Below, piece by piece: positions 53,185 through 61,385 of a DNA stretch of 64,000 nucleotides. Location of the stretch: positions 186,001 to 250,000 of the forward strand of contig NZ_LYPF02000001.1 in the NCBI RefSeq assembly GCF_001661595.2. Direction: 5' to 3'. This DNA comes from Crocinitomix algicola. Its GTDB lineage: Bacteria; Bacteroidota; Bacteroidia; Flavobacteriales_D; Crocinitomicaceae. A program made the translations under genes and the position numbers. Position 1 is the stretch's first letter. Every line of letters starts with the position of its first letter. The notes beneath the pieces are model-generated. The model saw only the letters and a list, made by a program, of their open reading frames with translations. It ran no database searches and was not told the origin of the DNA.

Positions 53185-53225
53185 ACCCTTAGTGCGCTTG
53201 GAAGTAGGTCTATTTAACATAATAT
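53185..53225 (+). repeat. Tail repeat, copy 1, of the cassette-like array
   Basis: 41 bp matching 53721-53761 at 39 of 41 positions. It starts ACCCTTAGTGCGCTTGGAAG and ends inside the palindrome 53210-53280. It lies 57 bp after the stop of the cassette 1 gene. Confidence 0.85.
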
Positions 53226-53280
53226 CGCATTATATTTGTGTTTCGTAGAAATGAATATAATGGCTTATTATGTTACTTAG
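53210..53280. repeat. attC-like two-box palindrome joining the two cassettes
   Basis: Outer boxes TAACATAATA (53215-53224) and TATTATGTTA (53266-53275) pair over 10 bp; inner boxes ATTATATT (53229-53236) and AATATAAT (53254-53261) pair over 8 bp; TTTC/GAAA closes the tip. The spacers between boxes are 4 bases on both sides. The left end contains ATTTAAC, which fits the integron R'' consensus RYYYAAC; the right end GTTACTT fits GTTRRRY only in the invariant GTT. Confidence 0.55.
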
Positions 53281-53338
53281 CTTAGGTTGTGCGGTGGGAG
53301 TGTACGGGCAACTGCCGACCTCGTTGTCGGGCAGTAGT
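53268..53338 (+). repeat. Head repeat, copy 2, of the cassette-like array
   Basis: 71 bp with four differences from 52511-52581, of which the last 28 bp including the hairpin are identical. It starts in the right outer box of the palindrome and ends 39 bp before the ATG of the second orphan gene. Confidence 0.85.
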
Positions 53339-53377
53339 CAATTGCTTTTGTTTTGTTGTAATTGCTATATTTAGGGT

Positions 53378-53704
53378 ATGGAAAGAAAATCAAAAATAGT
53401 TAGGGTTAAGCATATTCATGGACATGATGACAAGAATAGTTATTACGAATATGAATTAATGCCGTTTAGTGAATGGATACGTTTGGATTCTAGTACTACT
53501 TATGGATTGAAATCTATAAGATACCCATATAAATGGTATTCCATAAAAGTTCTATGGGAAATACCAACTTATCTACTTCTACGGTATTCTACAAAGCAAA
53601 CCAAACAGATTACTAACAAGCAACCTTTTATTATCATAAAAGCTATGTTTTCTATCATGGAAATTGTTTTAACAATTGTTGGCGTATACCAATTATTTCA
53701 ATAG
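53378..53704 (+). CDS. Orphan gene of cassette 2: small protein with C-terminal membrane helix
   Basis: A 108-residue protein without recognisable domain. A charged, aromatic N-terminal region (His/Tyr/Lys-rich) is followed by one hydrophobic segment at about 83-105 (PFIIIKAMFSIMEIVLTIVG). It resembles the cassette 1 protein only in placing a membrane helix near the C terminus; the sequences are not similar. It is flanked by head copy 2 and tail copy 2. Confidence 0.6.
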   Translation: MERKSKIVRVKHIHGHDDKNSYYEYELMPFSEWIRLDSSTTYGLKSIRYPYKWYSIKVLWEIPTYLLLRYSTKQTKQITNKQPFIIIKAMFSIMEIVLTIVGVYQLFQ

Positions 53705-54047
53705 GACAATTAAACTCTTCACCCTTAGTGCGCTTGGAAGTGGGGCTATTTAACATAATATATATTATAAGATTCAATTCAATTTCAAAAATCTCTAAGA
53801 TCCATCATTCTAATTTGATATTTAACACTTTTATTCAACATTACCTATTATGGCTATAAACCAATTCCTAATTTAACAGAACTAAGAATCATTTAATATT
53901 CTTTTTAAATAGTTAGTAGCATTAAGCGGACCAATAATATCTGAATAAATAAGGAGTTAAAAATACGAGATAATTATTGAAACAACTTCCTTATTTTCTT
54001 AAACTGTTTTATATCAATTTTTTACTATCTTGTTTTAAAATAAAGCT
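53705..54047. other. Tail end of the array and AT-rich spacer
   Basis: It contains tail repeat copy 2 (53721-53761), after which the palindrome is not completed: the sequence continues as an AT palindrome (ATAATATATATTAT, 53756-53769) instead of the second box. From 53770 to the next gene I see no reading frame and no further copy of either repeat. Confidence 0.6.
53721..53761 (+). repeat. Tail repeat, copy 2, of the cassette-like array
   Basis: 41 bp with two differences from 53185-53225. It lies 17 bp after the stop of the cassette 2 gene and is not followed by the second half of the palindrome. Confidence 0.85.
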
Positions 54048-55004
54048 ATGAAACGAATATTACTAATATTGGCTATGCTAAATTTCATTTGTCAAAGTCA
54101 AACCTCATTACACTGTTATGTTTACGGCAACCCGTCGAATGTTTTTGAAGCTTCTAATACAAAATTTTTAGTCAATGAAAGTTTATTTGGGGGTGAATAC
54201 AATGCTTGTGGTACTTCACCTGCAATAATTGTTGCGGTAATTGAACCTAGTCTATCATTTGAGGAGTGTTTGACATGGGGAACATATTATGAGAGTGATT
54301 CAGTTATTTATAACATCGAACATAACTTTGGAAATTCCAATAATAACGGTGGTTGCAGAGCAAGAGTGGAGAATCACTTTGTATTTTATCAAGATGATCA
54401 TGTACAGATGGATTCTTTGATAAGCTTGTTAAAAACTAAGATACCTAATGCGGCTCATGTTTTAGTCTATTCATGGTATAATTTGGACCCTGAGACAATT
54501 GAAGAATTATCACCAGAACTTATTGATACCTTCCACGAACTTGGCTGGACTGATTTCAATTATGACCTAGGTAATATTCCATTTATCTTGTATTCAGAAA
54601 TTGGCAGTCCCCTATTCGCTCAATCAATTTATGGTGTAGATGCAGAAGATGAAGTTTCACTGGATATAGATTTTGAATGTGATCTTATTTCTTATTCAGA
54701 TACTATTGGTGTTGATGAGCCATCTGATGATGATTCTACAGTTACAGATTTAGGATTTAAAGATAATGTGTTAGACTTTAAATTCTTTTGTGATGAACAG
54801 ACCATTTTTATTAAAGGTGTTGAAGCAGGACAATTAGAGGTTTTGAATTTACATACGTTGCAAGGCAAAGAAATATCTTTTACCACCATAGTCAATACAA
54901 ACTCTATTCAAATATTTCCTTTAGAAGAAATTCCAAACTACGTAATTATAAGTCTAATGAATATGGAAGGAAGTCCAATCCGAAAATTAGTGACCAAGTT
55001 ATAA
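54048..55004 (+). CDS. T9SS type A sorted protein of unknown function
   Basis: A 318-residue secreted protein. A signal peptide (about 1-18, CQSQ) opens it. The middle region has ENHFVFYQDDHVQMDSLISL and IPNAAHVLVYSW, followed by ELGWTDF and IPFILYSEIG, a pattern I associate with ILEI/FAM3-like domains inside T9SS proteins, but not securely. The C-terminal 70 residues look like a type A sorting domain (VLNLHTLQGKEISF, ending KLVTKL). Expected outside the cell. Confidence 0.7.
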   Translation: MKRILLILAMLNFICQSQTSLHCYVYGNPSNVFEASNTKFLVNESLFGGEYNACGTSPAIIVAVIEPSLSFEECLTWGTYYESDSVIYNIEHNFGNSNNNGGCRARVENHFVFYQDDHVQMDSLISLLKTKIPNAAHVLVYSWYNLDPETIEELSPELIDTFHELGWTDFNYDLGNIPFILYSEIGSPLFAQSIYGVDAEDEVSLDIDFECDLISYSDTIGVDEPSDDDSTVTDLGFKDNVLDFKFFCDEQTIFIKGVEAGQLEVLNLHTLQGKEISFTTIVNTNSIQIFPLEEIPNYVIISLMNMEGSPIRKLVTKL

Positions 55005-55278
55005 ATGATATTTAGTGATTTTGGTTCAAAGCTCCACTAAATTGAAGCTTGTTTAAAGATTTTTAGTTAAGAAATTCATTCTTAGCTAAAAATCAATTAA
55101 TTAGAATTAAACTTAAGACTATCGTATAAATTTCAGCTTATTCTATGAAGATATGGATTTGAAATATTTTAAACGAATCTCGTGGCTTACATTATGTTAA
55201 ATAGAAGTTTTAGAATAAAAGGATAAAGTGTATCAAAAATAATTATAAATTTATAGGCAAGTAAAAAGACGATTTGAT

Positions 55279-55722
55279 ATGAAAAGGATTTTTTTCCTAG
55301 TAACAGTTGGTGTTTTTGGACTGACTGCCTGTAAAACTGAAGGATGTACAAATCCATTAGCTTCTAACTTCAATGCTGATGCGGAAAAAGATAATGGCTC
55401 ATGTACCTATGAAAGTGATATATTAGTTTATTTAGATGAAACGGACGCAAGTTTGTATCAGGGCGATCATCCAGACATGGATCATATTAAAATATTCTTG
55501 GATGGCGCCGAAATAGGTAAACAATCAATATTTAAATCGAAAACCCTTTTTCCAGAATGTGGGGATACTGCTTGCTTTAATCATAAAGTTCAACTTAAAG
55601 ATGTAACAGAAACTGGATTTAGAATTGACTTTGTTGATAACTTAGATAACGAGCGTGGAGGAATTACCTTTAATTTAGAAGCCTCGGAATGTAAAGTGTT
55701 TCGAATCAATTACGTAGATTAA
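55279..55722 (+). CDS. Small lipoprotein with a Cys/Asn-rich N-terminal motif
   Basis: A 147-residue lipoprotein with lipobox LTAC18. Directly after it comes GCTNPLASNFNADAEKDNG and a second Cys, a motif seen repeatedly in Bacteroidota extracellular proteins, probably a small disulfide or metal-stabilised loop. The remaining 100 residues have further cysteines (ECGDTACFNHK) and beta-strand character. Function unknown. Confidence 0.75.
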   Translation: MKRIFFLVTVGVFGLTACKTEGCTNPLASNFNADAEKDNGSCTYESDILVYLDETDASLYQGDHPDMDHIKIFLDGAEIGKQSIFKSKTLFPECGDTACFNHKVQLKDVTETGFRIDFVDNLDNERGGITFNLEASECKVFRINYVD

Positions 55723-55769
55723 ATTTTGACTTATTAACATGAAATAATTGTTAATCTTTAAATAATAAG

Positions 55770-55798
55770 TTGCGCCCTCGAATTAATAACTATCTTTG
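55770..55798 (+). promoter_or_regulatory. Bacteroidota-type promoter of the lipocalin-like lipoprotein gene
   Basis: TTG at 55770-55772 and TATCTTTG at 55791-55798 match the -33 and TAnnTTTG elements with 18 bases between them. Transcription starts near 55804, about 24 bases before the ATG at 55828. Confidence 0.75.
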
Positions 55799-55827
55799 CG
55801 GGCTGAAAAATACGTAACTTATTAAAA

Positions 55828-56262
55828 ATGAATAGATTTTTCTTCATTAACCTCATACTATTCTTTTCACTTTTATCGTGTAATAAAGATCAAAAAGTCA
55901 CCCATCGCTTGGAAGGATTATGGAATATTACCTCAATTGAAAAACGAACTTTTGATTCGAATCATACTTCCGTAAATTTAATGGAACGGCAAAAAATGAG
56001 TATTACACTTGAATTTGGACCTTGTCATCAAAATGATCATCAAGATTGTCAAAGTTTTTATCGCGTTGTAGACTCATCGGGTTATGTTCAAGAGATGAAC
56101 TACAATTATTTCGTGAGTGAAAGTGGTAAATATTTAAGTTTTAATCATGAGTTAGAGGAATTCGATCATAATTATCATATTATTTATTTGAAGGATGACT
56201 TATTAAGACTGGAGGAAGAGAAAGAAAATGAAAAACTTTTTATGGAATTGGTTAAAATGTAA
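55828..56262 (+). CDS. Small lipoprotein, possibly lipocalin-like
   Basis: A 144-residue lipoprotein (lipobox LLSC18). The mature part begins HRLEGLWNITSIEKRTF, which is reminiscent of lipocalin-like domains in Bacteroidota lipoproteins (LxGxWxl), followed by beta-strands and a C-terminal LKDDLLRLEEE helix or strand. It may bind a small ligand; only the fold class is suggested. Confidence 0.75.
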   Translation: MNRFFFINLILFFSLLSCNKDQKVTHRLEGLWNITSIEKRTFDSNHTSVNLMERQKMSITLEFGPCHQNDHQDCQSFYRVVDSSGYVQEMNYNYFVSESGKYLSFNHELEEFDHNYHIIYLKDDLLRLEEEKENEKLFMELVKM

Positions 56263-56265
56263 AAT

Positions 56266-56694
56266 TTAATCAATAGAAGGTTTCTTCCTTAACTCTTTTT
56301 TTACACTGTTTTTTTGTTTTGATCCTTTTCTTTTTGCGATAGATCCTTTACTCGGTTTAGTAGGTTTCCGAATCTTTTTTACTTGAATCGCTTCATTAAT
56401 AATTGATAAAAACCGGTCTTGAACAATTGTCTTATTTTTCAATTGACTTCGAGATTCATCACAATTTAAAATTAAATCTCCTTGTAGATTAATTAGGTTT
56501 TTAAGCTTCTCTTCTACTCTACTTTTTTCATTTTCAGTTAGACCAAGGGAGTTCCTCACATTAAAAAATAGATAAACTTTAGATTCAATTTTGTTCACAT
56601 TTTGACCACCAGGGCCTGAACTCCTCGCTGTTTTATATTTTAATTCTGTCAATAAAACCTCCTTTCGCATACTTAGCAAACGGTTAATTATCAA
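56266..56694 (-). CDS. arfB: Alternative ribosome-rescue hydrolase ArfB
   Basis: A 142-residue class I release-factor-like protein. The catalytic GGQ lies in SSGPGGQNVNKIESKV (residues 29-31) and the C-terminal tail is strongly basic (KGSIAKRKGSKQKNSVKKEL), the part that enters the empty mRNA channel of stalled ribosomes. It hydrolyses peptidyl-tRNA there. A downstream ATG (56670) gives a length closer to other Bacteroidota members. It ends 4 bp from the convergent lipoprotein gene. Confidence 0.92.
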   Translation of the reverse strand: MIINRLLSMRKEVLLTELKYKTARSSGPGGQNVNKIESKVYLFFNVRNSLGLTENEKSRVEEKLKNLINLQGDLILNCDESRSQLKNKTIVQDRFLSIINEAIQVKKIRKPTKPSKGSIAKRKGSKQKNSVKKELRKKPSID

Positions 56695-56710
56695 AAAGGT
56701 TGTGAAAATA

Positions 56711-56756
56711 AAGGTCGAGATTTATAAATTGAATTTCAATAAACAATCTCGACCTT
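56711..56756 (-). terminator. Terminator after the DUF2330 gene
   Basis: AAGGTCGAGATT (56711-56722) and AATCTCGACCTT (56745-56756) form a perfect 12-bp stem, with an inner ATTGAA/TTCAAT pair. On the minus strand it is followed by TATTTT. It lies 22 bp after the stop at 56779. Confidence 0.8.
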
Positions 56757-56778
56757 ATTTTAACGAACATCATAAGGT

Positions 56779-58335
56779 TTAAATCCTATAGATAGCACCA
56801 AAATTTCTTCGAACAATTTCTCTTTTAATTTCCCTGAGCACTAGCATAATAAGTAGAAGCGATAAAAGTCCAATTATTAGAACTCTTTTTATGTGATCAT
56901 TTGGATTTGAATAAGTCGGAAAAATAGGCAAACCTTCATTCCTTTGTGGGTCAGCCTCTACTCTATTCATAAGACTCGGATCATCTAATTTATTGTAATA
57001 CTCTTTGACATAAGGCTTATATTCAGATGCATTCCAAGCTGTCAAATCTTCGAGGTTTTCTAATTCATCTACTCTTCTTTTTACTACTTTCACACAATAT
57101 TTTTGACCTTCTTCGCAGGTAACATCACCTTTATAGGCATTAGTGATAATATATCTTCCTTGAAAATGCTCTTTGTTGGGGGTAACATGGAATAAAAGAT
57201 CTTGAGGATGAGTTTCACGGGCATAACGAAGATGTAAACGTGTAAAAAACACATCATTACTTGCTTGGTTGGTTCGATTTAGTGCCCAATCTACTCCAGC
57301 TTCTTTTAAATCAGTAAAAATTGGTGGTGGCCCAACACAAGGATCACATTTCATTCCTGTAAATTGAGGGCTAACATTCCATGCATACTCTAAGAATATC
57401 GCTTCTTTTTTCTCTTCCTTATGCGCTTTTTCGAATAAATCGACGTAAAATGAACCAAATTTTTGACGCACAAATTCAGGAATCATTTTATTGGAAGGAA
57501 TTTTAGTTGTTCGATAATTAGTACTTTCCACTCTACCTTCTTTCGTAAAAGCATATACTACCATATCTTGTTCACCCGTTGAATTCGCCATGCCTAAACG
57601 AATTGGCAACATAAATTTGTCAGAATTATAGGTGATTTGCAACGGTCTTAAGTCTTTAACATCATCCATATTAGGATCATCAATATACTTCTTCACTTTA
57701 TTCATACCTGACATTTGTGCCATTTTATCAGCATTTACTTTCACCACGAAAAACTTCATATTATTCTTGATATAAGGCTCTAAAACTTCATCAGCTGCAG
57801 TTGGAATTTTATAATCGTTTTGAATTAACCAATCACGTAGCCCCGTTGATTCTTTTGCGGACAAAATCAAAACATCATACTCTTCAATTTCATATTTCGC
57901 TTCAATTTTAACCCCGTAATCCTGCATTGTAGGCATTGCGGTTAACTTTTCACTAGTGAAATCGGCCCTTGTTGTTACAGATTCTGCATAATTATAGAAC
58001 ACTTCAGGTTGATAACATGGTGCTTGGTCGTGATATTCTACTAGCCGTGGTCCGGAATAAGCATCAAGTTTAGAGAATAGTGAGCTTGGAACAACACGAA
58101 TATCTTCTTGACTCAATACTTCAGGAACTGGTATTACCATAGCAAAATCTTTTACATTTCCTTTAAAATCATTTGACATGGTCACTGTTGTTTTCTGGCC
58201 ATCTCTTACTAAAATTACCTGAGAAGTTTTATTAAAAAGTTTGGTGTCAGCTTTTGCTACATAAAAACCACAAAAACTCAATCCCACACTCGACATTCCT
58301 GCGAGCACGAGAACGGATAAAAATTGTTTCATCAT
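56779..58335 (-). CDS. DUF2330 domain protein
   Basis: A 518-residue exported membrane protein. A signal peptide covers about 1-22. The N-terminal 300 residues form the DUF2330 domain (TSQVILVRDGQKTTVTMSND, DFAMVIPVPE), and a single C-terminal transmembrane helix at about 483-501 anchors it. It has several cysteine pairs (for example CDPCVGPPP). Function unknown. It ends the minus-strand unit that begins with the RnfD/NqrB-like gene 10 bp upstream. Confidence 0.85.
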   Translation of the reverse strand: MMKQFLSVLVLAGMSSVGLSFCGFYVAKADTKLFNKTSQVILVRDGQKTTVTMSNDFKGNVKDFAMVIPVPEVLSQEDIRVVPSSLFSKLDAYSGPRLVEYHDQAPCYQPEVFYNYAESVTTRADFTSEKLTAMPTMQDYGVKIEAKYEIEEYDVLILSAKESTGLRDWLIQNDYKIPTAADEVLEPYIKNNMKFFVVKVNADKMAQMSGMNKVKKYIDDPNMDDVKDLRPLQITYNSDKFMLPIRLGMANSTGEQDMVVYAFTKEGRVESTNYRTTKIPSNKMIPEFVRQKFGSFYVDLFEKAHKEEKKEAIFLEYAWNVSPQFTGMKCDPCVGPPPIFTDLKEAGVDWALNRTNQASNDVFFTRLHLRYARETHPQDLLFHVTPNKEHFQGRYIITNAYKGDVTCEEGQKYCVKVVKRRVDELENLEDLTAWNASEYKPYVKEYYNKLDDPSLMNRVEADPQRNEGLPIFPTYSNPNDHIKRVLIIGLLSLLLIMLVLREIKREIVRRNFGAIYRI

Positions 58336-58345
58336 TGTTTAAATT

Positions 58346-59191
58346 TTAATTATTAATTATTGATTTTTTCAACCATTCAAATTTCTTTGCTGGATACACT
58401 TTATCCAATAGAACAGTTAATGGCGTCATAAAAAAGAGTACCCAAATTGGTGCAGTATAGATTTGCATGAAATTGCTTAAACTAAAAGTGAGGAGCGCTA
58501 AAATTATTGCCCAAATAACCCTAGATTTTTTGGCATTGGGTATTGTCATGGGGTCAGTAATCATGAAAAAAGAGAATAACAATAGAGTACCATTTGAGAA
58601 TTTGTGAAGTAAGACATCCATCTCCCACCCCTGATAAAGGTACATTCTACCAAATTCGAATAGAAATAATGTTCCTAAAAAGACCACTGATGTTTCCAAT
58701 CGTCCTACTTTATGAAGAACAATTCCTCCCAATACGGATAAAGTAAATAGGAACACCGCATTGCTACCCCATTGTCCCGGAGAAATCCATGCATCACCTA
58801 TAAATAGAAGGCTAAAAATAATGCCAAAATTTGCAGGATTAAATAGGTGTTTTCCTTTTATTCTAATCAAAAATTTACTCGATATCGCAATAACCACTGC
58901 AAGGGCAAGCGTTAGAATTGAGGCCGATTTAAGTATTAAACAAATTCCTAAAGCAGTTATCAAAGCACTTTTTAAACTATGTAAAGGTTTTTCACACCAT
59001 TTCAACCATAAGAATTGAGTGATAAGTGCCAAACCAATTACAACAATTAATTGAAGATTGGAAATTTCCCAATTTAATTGAGTGATACCAAAAATTAAAA
59101 AACTTGCTAAATATAAAATTTGATAATTACGAGCATCTTTAAACACTCGCCATCGACTAATATTTATACCAATTTTAAAAGAAGGTTTCAT
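58346..59191 (-). CDS. RnfD/NqrB-like integral membrane protein
   Basis: A 281-residue membrane protein with about nine transmembrane helices, matching the RnfD/NqrB/NqrE-type fold (RIKGKHLFNPANFGIIFSLL, then FMITDPMTIPNAKKSRVIWA). In Rnf and Nqr complexes the FNPA and DPxTxP regions lie near the flavin and redox centre. It stands without other Rnf or Nqr subunits, so its electron partner is unknown. The ATG at 59191 is chosen because longer readings from 59371 overlap the divergent lipoprotein gene; 59209 is an alternative. Confidence 0.8.
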   Translation of the reverse strand: MKPSFKIGINISRWRVFKDARNYQILYLASFLIFGITQLNWEISNLQLIVVIGLALITQFLWLKWCEKPLHSLKSALITALGICLILKSASILTLALAVVIAISSKFLIRIKGKHLFNPANFGIIFSLLFIGDAWISPGQWGSNAVFLFTLSVLGGIVLHKVGRLETSVVFLGTLFLFEFGRMYLYQGWEMDVLLHKFSNGTLLLFSFFMITDPMTIPNAKKSRVIWAIILALLTFSLSNFMQIYTAPIWVLFFMTPLTVLLDKVYPAKKFEWLKKSIINN

Positions 59192-59256
59192 AATCTTGTT
59201 TCGGATCATAATCTTATTTTTTTTGAACTGTACAATGACATCCTGAAAAGGTTCAT

Positions 59257-59264
59257 TATTTTTG
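59257..59264 (+). promoter_or_regulatory. -7 element upstream of the lipoprotein gene
   Basis: TATTTTTG, an exact TAnnTTTG match 23 bp before the ATG at 59288. No -33 element at the right distance. Confidence 0.35.
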
Positions 59265-59287
59265 ATTAGCAGAATTATCCAAAGAAT

Positions 59288-60049
59288 ATGAATAGATGCC
59301 TTATTTTCACTTTGACTTTGAATTTGATTTTTACACTCAGTTGCACTGAAGGTGAAGGACCTACCTCTCAAGAGTTGGTTTCAACAAAAAAAGAAGAAGC
59401 GAAAAAGCTTTTCGAATCATTTTACGCATGCTACGAGATAGCTAAAGACACTCCTCCATTTCAAACTGATTTTATAGATTACCCTGCGCAGGATGTTATT
59501 GTAAATTATCCAGAGAGTAATGTTTATCAAATTGGTTTTGAAAGTTTTAAAGATTTATCTCTTCCATTATTGATTGAGCTCGATGGAACGAGACGAAGGG
59601 AGCATGCCGATATGGCGCAATTGTTTAAAATTGATTTATCTGGATATAAAGAACCGCATAATTATCCTCTTAATGAAGGCTATTCTTATCATTCACATGA
59701 CCTAGATGGTGAAACGATTTGCAAAAATGCTATTCTTCATTTTTTAAACACAAAGTACTTACTTATCAATCGTGTTCAAGAAAGTTTAATTCCACATGTA
59801 TTCAATGACAATCAGTATGTTCAGGGATATTCAATCGGCGATGTTTTAGTTTTTAACCTTGAGACAATTGATCTCATAGGAGGTTTTACATTTGACGTGA
59901 AAAGTCCTGAGAGTTATAGCTTGAAGGAAGGACTTGATGCAGGCTCTAATCTAAAGGCAGAATTAACGATGAGTGTGTATAATAAAATTAAGTCGAAATT
60001 TAAAAAGCTGACACCATGTATACCAAGTAATCAAGGATTCGAATTTTAA
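59288..60049 (+). CDS. Lipoprotein of unknown function
   Basis: A 253-residue lipoprotein (lipobox TLSC19). No domain is recognised. A TGEGP/KEEAK-rich linker after the cysteine is followed by a mixed alpha/beta region. Only 5 bp separate it from the adenylate cyclase gene, so the two are probably co-transcribed. Confidence 0.7.
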   Translation: MNRCLIFTLTLNLIFTLSCTEGEGPTSQELVSTKKEEAKKLFESFYACYEIAKDTPPFQTDFIDYPAQDVIVNYPESNVYQIGFESFKDLSLPLLIELDGTRRREHADMAQLFKIDLSGYKEPHNYPLNEGYSYHSHDLDGETICKNAILHFLNTKYLLINRVQESLIPHVFNDNQYVQGYSIGDVLVFNLETIDLIGGFTFDVKSPESYSLKEGLDAGSNLKAELTMSVYNKIKSKFKKLTPCIPSNQGFEF

Positions 60050-60054
60050 TTTCT

Positions 60055-61296
60055 ATGCACGCAATAAAACATATTCTCATTTTTCTTCTTGCAGGGGTTA
60101 CTTTTGGACAAAATGCTAATGAATTATTGGATGAAGGAATATTACTGAGAAAATCAAATAAACGGCAAAAAGCGATTCAAAAAATAGAAGAAGCATTGGA
60201 AGTAGCAATGGAAACAAAAGCAATTGATATTGCCATGGAATGTCACGTAAATTTGGCAGAATTAAAGGATAATTTGGTTAATTACAAAGAAGCGATGGAT
60301 CATTATCGTTCTTATTTTAAACTCTTCAAACAACAATCCGATCAAAACCAAAAGGAATTAGTGACTTCTGTTAACGCATTGGAAAACTCCGTAAAAGATC
60401 ACCAACAAGTAATTGCGAACAAAGAATTTGTTCTCGACTCATTAACCAATGAAAACCTAAAATCAGAATTAGAAATAAGAAAATTAGAACTCGATAATCA
60501 GCGAAAAAAGTTTGCTGCTGAACAAGATGAAAATCGTCGGAAAATCCTCTTGTTTACAGTTTTATTATTCGCAATTGTAGCTGGTTTTATGGCGAGAAGT
60601 TACCTCAGAAAAAGGAGAACAAGTATTTTATTGAGTGAGAAGAATAAAATTATTAGCGAGGCAAAAGAAAAGTCGGATGAGCTTCTTTTAAATATTTTAC
60701 CAAAAAAAGTAGCGGAAGAATTAAAAAATAGCGGAAAGACAAGTTCATCTTTTTATGAAAATGCAACAGTAATGTTCACTGATTTTAGCGGGTTTACTAA
60801 ATTTTCTGAGCAACATAGTCCAGAAGAACTTGTTTCAATTGTTGACTTTTACTTCAGTCATTTTGATAAAATAATTCAAGAGCATGGAATTGAAAAAATT
60901 AAAACTATCGGTGATGCCTATTTATGCGTGAGTGGCATCCCTACAGAGTTGGATAATCATGCGCATAAAATGCTTGATGCGGCCAAAACGATAATTGCTT
61001 TTGTAAACGATACGAAGAATGAAAAGGAAAAAAAGGGAGAGCCATTTTTAGAATTAAGAATAGGAATTCACTCAGGGCCTTTGGTAGCAGGTGTAGTTGG
61101 TTCTATAAAATTTGCTTATGATGTTTGGGGAGACACTGTTAATATCGCCGCTAGAATGGAACAAAGTGGACAAGTCGGTCGAATTAATGTATCGCAAAGT
61201 GTATACAACATGACAAAAGATGCTTTTGAGTATGAAAACCGTGGAAAATTAGAAGTTAAGAGTAAAGGAAAAATGGCGATGTATTTTCTACGGTAA
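60055..61296 (+). CDS. Class III adenylate cyclase with TPR-like N-terminal region
   Basis: A 413-residue membrane enzyme that makes cAMP. A signal peptide or first hydrophobic segment (1-18), a TPR-like and coiled-coil region (about 20-160), one transmembrane helix (about 165-180) and a cytosolic cyclase domain (about 235-413). Catalytic residues are all present: metal-binding D243 and D287, adenine-specifying K283 and D356, N363 and R367. The residue pair K/D marks an adenylate rather than guanylate cyclase. The TPR-like part is then periplasmic and may sense its neighbour, the lipoprotein 5 bp upstream. Confidence 0.88.
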   Translation: MHAIKHILIFLLAGVTFGQNANELLDEGILLRKSNKRQKAIQKIEEALEVAMETKAIDIAMECHVNLAELKDNLVNYKEAMDHYRSYFKLFKQQSDQNQKELVTSVNALENSVKDHQQVIANKEFVLDSLTNENLKSELEIRKLELDNQRKKFAAEQDENRRKILLFTVLLFAIVAGFMARSYLRKRRTSILLSEKNKIISEAKEKSDELLLNILPKKVAEELKNSGKTSSSFYENATVMFTDFSGFTKFSEQHSPEELVSIVDFYFSHFDKIIQEHGIEKIKTIGDAYLCVSGIPTELDNHAHKMLDAAKTIIAFVNDTKNEKEKKGEPFLELRIGIHSGPLVAGVVGSIKFAYDVWGDTVNIAARMEQSGQVGRINVSQSVYNMTKDAFEYENRGKLEVKSKGKMAMYFLR

Positions 61297-61385
61297 ACAA
61301 CAGTAATGCATTAAATTACGTTAAAATATAAAAATCAATAAAAAAATGTTAGATATTCGTAAAAATGATATGACTTAATTAACCT

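Noticed and set aside
52511-53761. Calling the array a true integron
   Set aside because: No integrase, only one complete palindrome, poor R' match and heads conserved past the presumed cut site. Kept as attC-like only.
53185-53761. CRISPR array
   Set aside because: Repeats are 41-71 bp, only two copies each, and spacers are whole genes.
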